Assembly: GCA_963839815.1 (NCBI GenBank)
Contig: CAWIWF010000006.1
Location: 62,001-126,000, forward strand
From: JACVRM01 sp963839815
GTDB taxonomy: Bacteria > Actinomycetota > Thermoleophilia > Gaiellales > Gaiellaceae
DNA: 64,000 nt
Direction: 5' to 3'
Below, in pieces: positions 17,874 to 25,011 of this stretch (positions are counted from its first letter, which is position 1; the number at the start of each line of letters is the position of its first letter). A model generated the notes under the pieces. The model was not told the DNA's origin and ran no database searches. It saw only the letters and a list, made by a program, of their open reading frames with translations. The translations under genes and the position numbers were made by a program.

Positions 17874-18372
17874 GGGCGGCGCCGTGCGCTGGTGGGTGAC
17901 GGCGGGCCCATCGCCCGCGGGATGCTACCGCGGTGTCAAGCGGCAGCTCGTTCGCGCCGGCGAACCGCCGCGGCTCCATCGGACGCTGAGGCCACAGCGA
18001 AGCGGGAGCAGTGCTGGTTAAGCGGCTGCCGGAAAGCCCCGGCGGCGTCGCCCGAAGATCGCCTCTGCCCTGGAGCACAGGCCGAGCGAGCCGTTCCCCA
18101 GCCTTCCGCCGACGCGCTCGAGCGTGGACGCCGTGCCGGAGCCGCTCCTCGTGACCACTGGTTTACGACACCGCTCGTGGCGGAAAAGACCCGCCTGGGG
18201 TCGGAAGAGGAACCCGTTCGTTGCCTCCGTCTTCGCATCGGCGTACCGTGGCTACCCGACTGCCCGTGTTCTCAGCGCTCGTCCCATGCTTGCCCCAACT
18301 CGGAGAGGTCGCCGTCGGGTCAGGGATGGTCACACCGACGCAGCTAGGCCCGCACCAGCTGGGGCGCTGCCG
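17874..18372. other. 500-bp stretch without recognised gene
   Basis: Between the MMPL gene and the membrane-protein gene at 18373 I see no convincing reading frame, RNA or repeat. Both flanking genes point away, so their promoters should lie here. An ATG at 18287 could extend the downstream gene by 29 arginine-rich codons, but the extension has no hydrophobic or family character. Confidence 0.5.
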
Positions 18373-18831
18373 ATGACCTGGCTGACCTCGATCTTCGGCC
18401 TCTACGCCATGTACCTGGGCGCTGTCGTCGCAGCCCTGATCACGTTGTGGTCCGGCGATCAAGTGAAGTCGGTCCATGACGAGGGCTTCGGCTATACCGC
18501 CCGCGTCGTTTCGTTGGCGACGTCGATCATGATCCTGGCTCTCAGTGTCTCTTTTGCCGTAGGCATCGACATGGAGGCTGACCTGGGGGGCCTGATCTGG
18601 GCTGCCCTCATCGGAGGGAGTGCCACGTACGTGATCGGCGCCGCCTCCTGGACGGGTGCCGTCCCCTTCGCGTGTAGAGCCGTGGGATGGCTGCTGATGT
18701 CCCTGGGGGTTCTGATCCCAAGCACGCTCTCGATCGGCATTCCCCTGGTCGCAGCTCTGGCTTTCACCCTAGCCCCGATCTCTGAGGTCGCACAGACCGG
18801 CACCCAGGGAGCACGCCCTGTGTCGAGTTAG
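18373..18831 (+). CDS. Hypothetical four-helix membrane protein (152 aa)
   Basis: The product starts MTWLTSIFGLYAMYLGAVVA and has four predicted membrane segments (~3-25, ~38-60, ~70-95, ~100-130), with a short polar loop GDQVKSVHDEGFGYT after the first and a polar tail EVAQTGTQGARPVSS. No motif links it to a known family. Codon use includes more A/T-ending codons than its neighbours, which together with the surrounding duplicated debris suggests acquired DNA. ATG 18373 is chosen because it begins directly at the first membrane helix. Confidence 0.6.
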   Translation: MTWLTSIFGLYAMYLGAVVAALITLWSGDQVKSVHDEGFGYTARVVSLATSIMILALSVSFAVGIDMEADLGGLIWAALIGGSATYVIGAASWTGAVPFACRAVGWLLMSLGVLIPSTLSIGIPLVAALAFTLAPISEVAQTGTQGARPVSS

Positions 18832-18876
18832 CCTCCCTCGCGACTAGCACGTGCCGACGGCTCGCCGAGCGAAGAA

Positions 18877-18891
18877 CCCCGCGAGGCGGGG
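18877..18891 (+). terminator. Short hairpin after the membrane-protein gene
   Basis: CCCCGC-GAG-GCGGGG forms a 6-bp all-GC stem with a three-base loop, 45 bases beyond the stop at 18831. It has no U-run. It is the only candidate terminator for that gene. Confidence 0.4.
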
Positions 18892-18975
18892 GCGTCGATC
18901 CCAAGGTTCAGCGGGCTCGGAGAAGGGGTTTGGCGGGCCGCGCCGAGACCGCCTCGTAGCGAGCCGTGCCGGCCG

Positions 18976-19140
18976 TCAGCGCCCGGCGAGGTGCGCGACG
19001 GTGGCACCGTCTGCCGAGTCCGACTCGTGCGTCTCGACGAGCTCGTGACGGCGCAGCTCCTCGCGCACCGCGGTTCGCACGGCGCCGGTGCCGCGGCCGT
19101 GCACGACGCGGACGAGCGGCACTTCGTTCACACCGGCGAA
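18976..19140 (-). pseudogene. Duplicated 3' end of mutS2 (Smr domain fragment)
   Basis: Read on the minus strand, this segment gives VPLVRVVHGRGTGAVRTAVR, then EELRRHELVETHESD, SADGATVAHLAGR and a stop. This is almost identical in protein to the last ~50 residues of the intact mutS2 at 20164. The DNA is clearly diverged (around one change per eight bases by eye, mostly synonymous). The upstream part of the gene is missing, and no start is available. It lies in the same orientation as mutS2, so the two copies form direct repeats that flank the DUF4394 gene. Confidence 0.8.
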
Positions 19141-19217
19141 CCGATCGACACGGGCCGGCGAATGGGCCCTGCCCAGGGCCGGCCGCCGGCCGCCAATCCG
19201 ACTCAGAGGAGCCCTCC

Positions 19218-20102
19218 ATGTCCTTGTTCACCCGCACGGTCGCCCCGCTCGCCGTGCTCGCAGCGCTCATCGGTGCATCGCTCAGCTCGTCCGCAGGCGC
19301 CGCGCACCTCTCGGCCGAGATCTACGGCCTGACGACCGGCAACCGCCTCGTCAGCTTCAGCGCCGCCTCACCCGGCGAGCTCGACACGAACACCAAGATC
19401 AGCGGCATCCGCTCGTCGGAGACCGTCGTCGGCATCGACTTCCGCCCGAAGGACGGGATGCTCTATGCCGTCACGCGCTACGAGACGGTGGCGAGGCTCT
19501 ACACGATCGATCCGGAGACCGGAGCGGCGAGCTTCGTGGCGACGCTGGTCGCTCCAGGCACCTCGACCCCGATCGCGCTGAGCGGCAGCGAGTTCGGCGT
19601 CGACTTCAATCCGGCCGCCGACGCCCTGCGGATCGTCAGCGACACGGGCCAGAATCTGCGTGCCCTTCCGTCGGACCGGCTCGTCGCCGGCGTCCAGCGC
19701 TTCGCCGGAGACACCTTCGTCGACGGGACGCTCAACTACCTCGGCGAGACCGCCACCGGTGTCACCGGCGCCGCGTACACGAACAGCGACGTCGACCCGG
19801 CGACCGGGACCGCCCTGTACGACATCGACACCGACCGCGGCCAGCTGGCGCTCCAGAGCCCGCCGAACGACGGCAGCCTGGTGCCAGTCGGCGTCCTGAA
19901 CGCCTCGACGACACCGCTGGTCGGATTCGACATCCGGACGGTGGGCGCCTCCAACATCGCCTACGCCTCGCTGTCACGCCAGGCTGGGCGCGGGACGACG
20001 CTGGCGCGCCTCTACCTCGTCGACCTCTCGAACGGCGCCCTGAGCGAGCTCGGCGTCATCGGCGGCCCCAAGGCGCTGCGCGACATCGCGGCAGCTCCGT
20101 AA
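19218..20102 (+). CDS. Secreted DUF4394 domain protein
   Basis: 294 residues with a signal peptide (MSLFTRTVAPLAVLAALIGA, cleavage after AGA, ~29). The mature part is a single DUF4394 domain: IYGLTTGNRLVSFSA, GIDFRPKDGMLYAVT, LYTIDPETGAASFV, EFGVDFNPAADALRIVSDTG, YLGETATGVTGAAYTNSD and FDIRTVGASNIAYASL. This is the usual order of beta-propeller-like strands in this family of exported proteins of unknown role. AGAGGAG lies seven bases before the ATG at 19218. The gene is bracketed by a partial and a complete copy of the mutS2 3' end, so it was probably inserted or carried in by a duplication. Confidence 0.85.
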   Translation: MSLFTRTVAPLAVLAALIGASLSSSAGAAHLSAEIYGLTTGNRLVSFSAASPGELDTNTKISGIRSSETVVGIDFRPKDGMLYAVTRYETVARLYTIDPETGAASFVATLVAPGTSTPIALSGSEFGVDFNPAADALRIVSDTGQNLRALPSDRLVAGVQRFAGDTFVDGTLNYLGETATGVTGAAYTNSDVDPATGTALYDIDTDRGQLALQSPPNDGSLVPVGVLNASTTPLVGFDIRTVGASNIAYASLSRQAGRGTTLARLYLVDLSNGALSELGVIGGPKALRDIAAAP

Positions 20103-20108
20103 CGGGCC

Positions 20109-20148
20109 GGGCCGGCGGGCGGGACGGGGAGAGCCCGCTCGCCGGCCC
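20109..20148. terminator. Bidirectional hairpin between DUF4394 gene and mutS2
   Basis: GGGCCGGCGGGC-type and GCCCGCTCGCCGGCCC-type arms face each other across about ten bases immediately after the DUF4394 stop and before the convergent mutS2 stop. The stem is GC-only and imperfect. It fits a shared terminator. Confidence 0.45.
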
Positions 20149-20163
20149 CAGGCTCTTCGGCGG

Positions 20164-22560
20164 TCAGCGGCCTGCGAGGTGCGCGACCGTCGCGCCGTCC
20201 GCCGAGTCCGACTCGTGGGTCTCGACGAGCTCGTGGCGACGCAGCTCCTCGCGCACCGCCGCCCTGACGGCTCCCGTGCCGCGACCGTGCACGACGCGGA
20301 CGAGCGGGAGCCCGGCGAGCGCGGCCTCGTCCACGAACGCACGGACGGCCTCACGGGCCTCCTGTGCGGGCCGACCGCGCACATCGAGCTCGTCCGTGAC
20401 GTCGCCGCTCGCGGCCGCCACCACCCGCACCGCAGGAGCCGGAGCCTCGGTGCGTTCACGGGGCCGGGCGTCCGGGCGGAGCCGGTCGAGCGCGATGCGG
20501 ACGCGCAACCCTCCCTGGCCGACCACCTCTGCCTCGTCGCCCTCGATCGAGGCGATCGTCCCGCGCACGCCGAGGTCGGCCGCCACCACCGGGTCGCCGG
20601 CGGCGAGCGGCCCCGCCGGCACGACCGGCTGGTCGACCGCGCGCAAGGCCTGCTCCGCCCGAAGAGCGCGCTCGGAGGCCTGGCCGAGGCGACGGTCACG
20701 CTCGCGTTCAGGGCGCGAGGCAGCGCGGGCGGTAGCTCGGCGGCGGTCGCTCTCGCGCCTGCGGGCGGCACGGATCTCCTCTCGCAGCGAGTCGAGCTCG
20801 GCGCGGGCGACGGCCAGGTCGCGCTCCGCCCCTCGCACGGCCTCCTCGCGAGCGCCCGCGGCGGAGGCGCGGACGGCCTCGGTCTCGCGCTGGAGCTCCT
20901 GCTCGCGCCGCTCGAGCCTCGCCAGCACGGCCTTCGCCTCCCGCTGCTCACGCCTGGCGGCCTCGCGCTCCTCGCCCGCGGCCCGCTCGGCTCCCTCGGC
21001 CTCCGCGAGCAGCTCCTCGATGCGCAGCCGCTCGGGCGCGATGCGCTCGCGCGCGTCCGCGACCACGCCGCTGTCCAGCCCGAGCCGCTCGGCGATGCGG
21101 AGCGCGTGCGACGTGCCGGGACGGCCGAGCGCGATCCGGTAGAGCGGCTCGTGCGTCTCGGGGTCGAAGCCGGTGGCGGCGTTGGCGACCCCCTCGCTCG
21201 CGCTCGCCCACTCCTTCAGCTCCGGATAGTGGGTCGTGACCGCCGTCAGACGCGCCTGGCCGGCGAGCCGGGCCAGCAGCGCCTGCGCCAGCGCCGCCCC
21301 CTCCACCGGATCGGTGCCGGAGGCGAGCTCGTCGACGAGCACGAGCGAGCGCTCGGTGGCGGAGCCGAGGATGGCGACGAGGTTGCTGAGATGGCCGGAG
21401 AAGGTCGAGAGGCTGCGCTCGATCGACTGCTCGTCGCCGATGTCGGCCAGCACCTGGTCGAAGACCGGGAGCGCCGCGGTCTGCGCGGGCGGGCGCAGAC
21501 CGGCCTGGTGCAGAAGGGCCGCGAGACCGAGCGTCTTGAGCGCGACGGTCTTGCCGCCGGTGTTCGGGCCGCTGACGACCAGGGCGCGCAGCTCCCCGAG
21601 CTCGAGGTCGATCGGCACCGCGCTCGACGCGGGCAGCAGCGGGTGACGTACCGCGACGAGCCGCACTGCCTCGCCGGCCTCGACGGGGACACCACGCCAC
21701 GCCCGCGAGAGGCTGCCGCGTGCGAGCGCGACGTCGAGCTCGGCGGCGGCCTCGACGAGGGCGCGCAGCTCGGACGCGTGCTGGCCGACCTGGCCGGAGA
21801 GCTCGCCCAGGATGCGCTCGACCTCCTCGCGCTCCGCGCTCGCCGCCTCGGACAGCCGGTTGTTGAGCTCGACGATCGCGAACGGCTCGAGAAAGAGCGT
21901 CTGCCCCGAGCTCGACGCGTCGTGGACGATCCCCTGCACCTTGCCGCGAGCACTCGCGCGCACGGCCAGCACCGGCCGCCCGCCGCGCTCGGTGACGAAG
22001 TCCTCCTGGAGGTGCTCGCGCAGCTCGGCACCCCGGGCGAGCTTGCGCAGCTCGTCAGCAACCCGGCCCTTGCCGTTTCGCAGCTCGCCGCGCAGCTTGC
22101 GGAGCGCAGGCGAGGCGGTGTCGCGGAGGTCGGAGCCGTCCTCGTCGACGGCGCGCTCGATCGCGTCGGCGACCGAAGCGAGCCGGGGCTCGATCGGCTC
22201 TACGAGCTCGCCCAGCAAAGGCGCGAGCCCGACGTGCTCGGCCAGCGCCGACCGAGCTCGCACAGCCACCCGGATCGCGACGGCGATCGCCTGCAGCGCC
22301 CTCGGCGTGAGCGTGCCGCCGAGCTCGGCGCGGGCGGCGTGGTCGCGAGTGTCTGCGATGCCGTCCAGCGCCGGCTCGAGCGACTGCTCGATCAGCGCCA
22401 CCGCCTCGGCCGTGAGCGCCTGGCGGCGGGCCACCTCGCCGGCGTCCGCCGACGGCACCAGCTCGGCGGCGCGCACCCGCCCGAGCTCCGTGGCCGCGGC
22501 GTCCGCGAGCCGCCCGGCGACCGCCGGGTACTCGAGCACGGCGAGCGCGTGCGCGTCCAT
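20164..22560 (-). CDS. mutS2: MutS2 ATPase/endonuclease (ribosome-collision/recombination factor)
   Basis: 798 residues, full family length. There is no N-terminal mismatch-binding domain. The core domain (ALRKLRGELRNGKGRVADEL, then GRPVLAVRASARGKVQGIVHD) leads to the ABC ATPase with Walker A VSGPNTGGKT (~328) and Walker B RSLVLVDELASGTDP. A long Glu/Arg-rich coiled coil (~500-620) is followed by a KOW-like strand segment and the C-terminal Smr domain (~720-798, ELDVRGRPAQEAREAV, VRVVHGRGTGAVR). MutS2 suppresses recombination and, in Bacillus, splits collided ribosomes. The next gene upstream encodes a peptidyl-tRNA release factor homologue, which supports a ribosome-rescue role here. The ATG start at 22560 gives the usual N-terminus. 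Confidence 0.92.
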   Translation of the reverse strand: MDAHALAVLEYPAVAGRLADAAATELGRVRAAELVPSADAGEVARRQALTAEAVALIEQSLEPALDGIADTRDHAARAELGGTLTPRALQAIAVAIRVAVRARSALAEHVGLAPLLGELVEPIEPRLASVADAIERAVDEDGSDLRDTASPALRKLRGELRNGKGRVADELRKLARGAELREHLQEDFVTERGGRPVLAVRASARGKVQGIVHDASSSGQTLFLEPFAIVELNNRLSEAASAEREEVERILGELSGQVGQHASELRALVEAAAELDVALARGSLSRAWRGVPVEAGEAVRLVAVRHPLLPASSAVPIDLELGELRALVVSGPNTGGKTVALKTLGLAALLHQAGLRPPAQTAALPVFDQVLADIGDEQSIERSLSTFSGHLSNLVAILGSATERSLVLVDELASGTDPVEGAALAQALLARLAGQARLTAVTTHYPELKEWASASEGVANAATGFDPETHEPLYRIALGRPGTSHALRIAERLGLDSGVVADARERIAPERLRIEELLAEAEGAERAAGEEREAARREQREAKAVLARLERREQELQRETEAVRASAAGAREEAVRGAERDLAVARAELDSLREEIRAARRRESDRRRATARAASRPERERDRRLGQASERALRAEQALRAVDQPVVPAGPLAAGDPVVAADLGVRGTIASIEGDEAEVVGQGGLRVRIALDRLRPDARPRERTEAPAPAVRVVAAASGDVTDELDVRGRPAQEAREAVRAFVDEAALAGLPLVRVVHGRGTGAVRAAVREELRRHELVETHESDSADGATVAHLAGR

Positions 22561-22613
22561 GGGCCTCAGTGTGCCCCAGTCCGTCGCCGGGAGGAACGCC
22601 GAGACCGGGCGGA

Positions 22614-23258
22614 TCAGTGCCCGGCGGCGGCCGACCCCTCCGAGCCCGGATCCTCGCCGCCTCCGCGCGCCTCGGTGACCACCTCGGCCGCGTAGACGTC
22701 GTGGATCGCGCGCTCGAGGACGGCGCGGCGCGGGTCCGGGACGGTCAGGAACCGGGGCAGGGCCCGTTCGGCCAGCCTGCCGAGGTCGCGTCGCGCGGCG
22801 AGCGTGTCGCGGATGGCGAAGCGGTCGCCGCCGAGCGCCAGCGCATCGAGCCGGTCCGCATACGGCTCGAGCACCCGAGCAGCATGACCGGCAGCCGCCT
22901 GGACGAGCTCCCGCGCCTGCCCCTCGCGCCGGCGGCGGAACCGGTTGGCCGACGAGCCGCCCGCCCGGTGCCGGCCGTGGACGTTGCGGGTGCCCACCTT
23001 GGCCGCGAGCAGCCGCTCTCCGTCGAACACCCCCACCGCGAAGCCACCCAGGCGGACGAGCACGACACCGACCAGCCGGTCGCGCTCGAGCGCCGCCAGC
23101 AGCGGGGTTGCGTGCACGACCGCGTACTCGCCGTCGTGCTCCAGCCCGAACGGGGGCCGCACCAGCACGGTCTCGGCGGCGAGCTCGAAGCGAGCGGCAC
23201 CGTCCGCGTACACCGTTCTCCCCGCGCTGCCCTCGAGCGGCGCGAAGCGCTTGCGCAC
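22614..23258 (-). CDS. acVLRF1-type peptidyl-tRNA hydrolase (Vms1/eRF1-like release factor)
   Basis: A soluble protein of about 214 residues with the layout of the actinobacterial Vms1-like release factor. An N-terminal barrel (RFELAAETVLVRPPFGLEHD) and VVLVRLGGFAVGVFDGERLL lead to a loop RAGGSSANRFRRRREGQARE at the position of the catalytic GGxSxQRFARRR loop, then a helical C-terminus with RAVLERAIHDVYAAEVV. The family hydrolyses peptidyl-tRNA on split 50S subunits during ribosome quality control. The residue I would expect to be Gln reads Asn here (SSANRF). GTG 23258 is preferred because everything upstream to the kinase stop lacks family character, but the start is uncertain. It is co-directional with mutS2, 53 bases upstream of it. 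Confidence 0.75.
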   Translation of the reverse strand: MRKRFAPLEGSAGRTVYADGAARFELAAETVLVRPPFGLEHDGEYAVVHATPLLAALERDRLVGVVLVRLGGFAVGVFDGERLLAAKVGTRNVHGRHRAGGSSANRFRRRREGQARELVQAAAGHAARVLEPYADRLDALALGGDRFAIRDTLAARRDLGRLAERALPRFLTVPDPRRAVLERAIHDVYAAEVVTEARGGGEDPGSEGSAAAGH

Positions 23259-23298
23259 GTTTGCGCGCAGGATGTGCCGCGTGGCGATGGGCGCGCTC

Positions 23299-24933
23299 CT
23301 AGGCGGCGCGCCGGAGCTCGACCACGAAGGTGGCGCCTGCACCCGGGGCCGACCTGACGCGCAGCCGTCCTTCCATCCGCTCAACCAGCTCGCGCGCGAT
23401 GTAGAGGCCGAGCCCCGTGCCGCCGGGCGCGTGCCGGAGCTGCGGGTCCGCGCGGAAGAACTTCTCGAAGATGCGCTGCTGGTCGGCGAAGGAGATGCCG
23501 GGACCCGCGTCGGTGACGGAGATCCGTACGTGGCCGTCGTCGGAGTCGACCCGGACGCCGACGCGCTCGCGGTCGCCGTACTTGAGGGCGTTGTCGATCA
23601 GGTTGACGAGCACCTGCTGGATGCGGTCGGCATCGCCGGACGCGCTCGTGTCCTCGGCGAGCTCGACGTTCACCAAGGCCTGTCCCCCGTACTGCGACCG
23701 GATCGCCTCGATCGACTCGCGCACGACCGCGCCGACATCCACCGGCTCGCGGCGCACGGCCACCGTGCCGCGGTCGAGCTGGTTCGTCAGCAGCACCTCC
23801 TCGGTGATCTGGCTGAGCCGGGCGGCCTGCGTCGCGATCATCTGCAACAGCTCCCGCCGGCGCTCGTGCTCGAGCGTGACATCGTCGCGCAGGAGCGTCA
23901 TCGAGGCGCCGTACACCGCGGCCATCGGCGTCCGCAGCTCGTGCGAGATGGTGGCGATGAAGTCGTTCTTGGCCTCCTCGAGCGCGCGCTCCATCGTGAC
24001 GTCGCGGAACGCGTAGACGACTCCTTCGCTGGCCCGGACGGCGACGAAGGACAGCCAGAGCTCGCGCTCATCCACCGTGGCGGGCAGCGTCACCCCACGT
24101 GGCCGCGCGCCGCGCGCCGCGACCGGGATGCGGGCAGAGAGCAGGTCCCAGTGGGTGAAGACCTCGGTGGCAGGACTCCCGCACACGCGCCCGGCAGGCA
24201 CCAGCGTGGCGAGCTCCGCTGCCCGGTTCCAGAGCTGGACGAGCCCGGCGGAGTCGACGAGGAAGATCCCGTCGCCGACCGCGTCGAGCACCTGGGCCGC
24301 CTGCTCTCGCTCCGCGGCGACGGCGAGCGCAGCAGCCTCGGCCGCCTCCAGCCGCCCCTGCTCCTTGCGCAGCCGTGCGTTTCGCACCGCGGCGCCCATC
24401 TGCGCCACGAGCGCCTCGAGCAGCTCGAGGTGCTCGGGCTCGTACTCGAGGCTGTCGCTCATGAGCTGGACGACGCCCACGACATGCCCCTCGTGGCGGA
24501 CCGGCACCATCATCGCCGCCTGCGTCTCCGCCGGCCCCGTGTCCGGCAGCTTGCGCACCGTGCCCTCGCGGTCGACGTCGTAGTAGGTGCCGTCCTCGTC
24601 CTTGACGCGCTCGGGCACGTCGTTGAACAGGAGCGGCTCGCCGGTCACGATCACGCGGCTCTGCATGCCGCCGCCCTCGCGGTTCAGCGGCAGCGGGGGC
24701 AGCAGCTCCGGGTCGAGGCGGTTGCCCTCCACCCACGCGTACTCGCAGCGAATGAGGCCGTCGTCCTCGTCGTAGGACGAGACGACGATGCCGTCGTGCG
24801 CGACGGCAGCTCCGAGCAGCTCGTGGAAGCGGTCGTAGATCCGCTCTGGGTCGAGCGTCTCGCCGAGCTCCCGCGACACGTGCAGGAGGAGCTCCGCGAG
24901 CTCCGCCTTCCGAGCCAGCTCCTGCTCGTCCAC
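23299..24933 (-). CDS. GAF-PAS sensor histidine kinase
   Basis: 544 residues with no membrane segment, so a soluble sensor. Residues ~1-170 are a GAF domain (VSRELGETLDPERIYDRFHE, AAMMVPVRHEGHVVGVVQL). A short coiled coil precedes a PAS domain (~200-310, VLDAVGDGIFLVDSAGLVQL, WNRAAELA). HisKA (NDFIATISHELRTPMAAVYG, phospho-acceptor His) and HATPase_c follow, with an N box (VLVNLIDNALKYGD), G1 (DAGPGI) and G2 (GGTGLGLYIA). It autophosphorylates in response to a ligand or redox signal that cannot be told. No response regulator lies beside it, so its partner is elsewhere. It may be co-transcribed with acVLRF1 and mutS2, 40 bases downstream. Confidence 0.9.
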   Translation of the reverse strand: MDEQELARKAELAELLLHVSRELGETLDPERIYDRFHELLGAAVAHDGIVVSSYDEDDGLIRCEYAWVEGNRLDPELLPPLPLNREGGGMQSRVIVTGEPLLFNDVPERVKDEDGTYYDVDREGTVRKLPDTGPAETQAAMMVPVRHEGHVVGVVQLMSDSLEYEPEHLELLEALVAQMGAAVRNARLRKEQGRLEAAEAAALAVAAEREQAAQVLDAVGDGIFLVDSAGLVQLWNRAAELATLVPAGRVCGSPATEVFTHWDLLSARIPVAARGARPRGVTLPATVDERELWLSFVAVRASEGVVYAFRDVTMERALEEAKNDFIATISHELRTPMAAVYGASMTLLRDDVTLEHERRRELLQMIATQAARLSQITEEVLLTNQLDRGTVAVRREPVDVGAVVRESIEAIRSQYGGQALVNVELAEDTSASGDADRIQQVLVNLIDNALKYGDRERVGVRVDSDDGHVRISVTDAGPGISFADQQRIFEKFFRADPQLRHAPGGTGLGLYIARELVERMEGRLRVRSAPGAGATFVVELRRAA

Positions 24934-25011
24934 GCCGCGACGGTACCGAAGCGTCCATCCGCAAGCCACGGCAGTTGACCGCAGGGAGGGGGCGATGCTT
25001 TCGTCCCTGCC

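Noticed and set aside
22569..24978. Long plus-strand frames opposite acVLRF1 and the sensor kinase
   Set aside because: Antisense shadows; the kinase boxes on the other strand are unambiguous.
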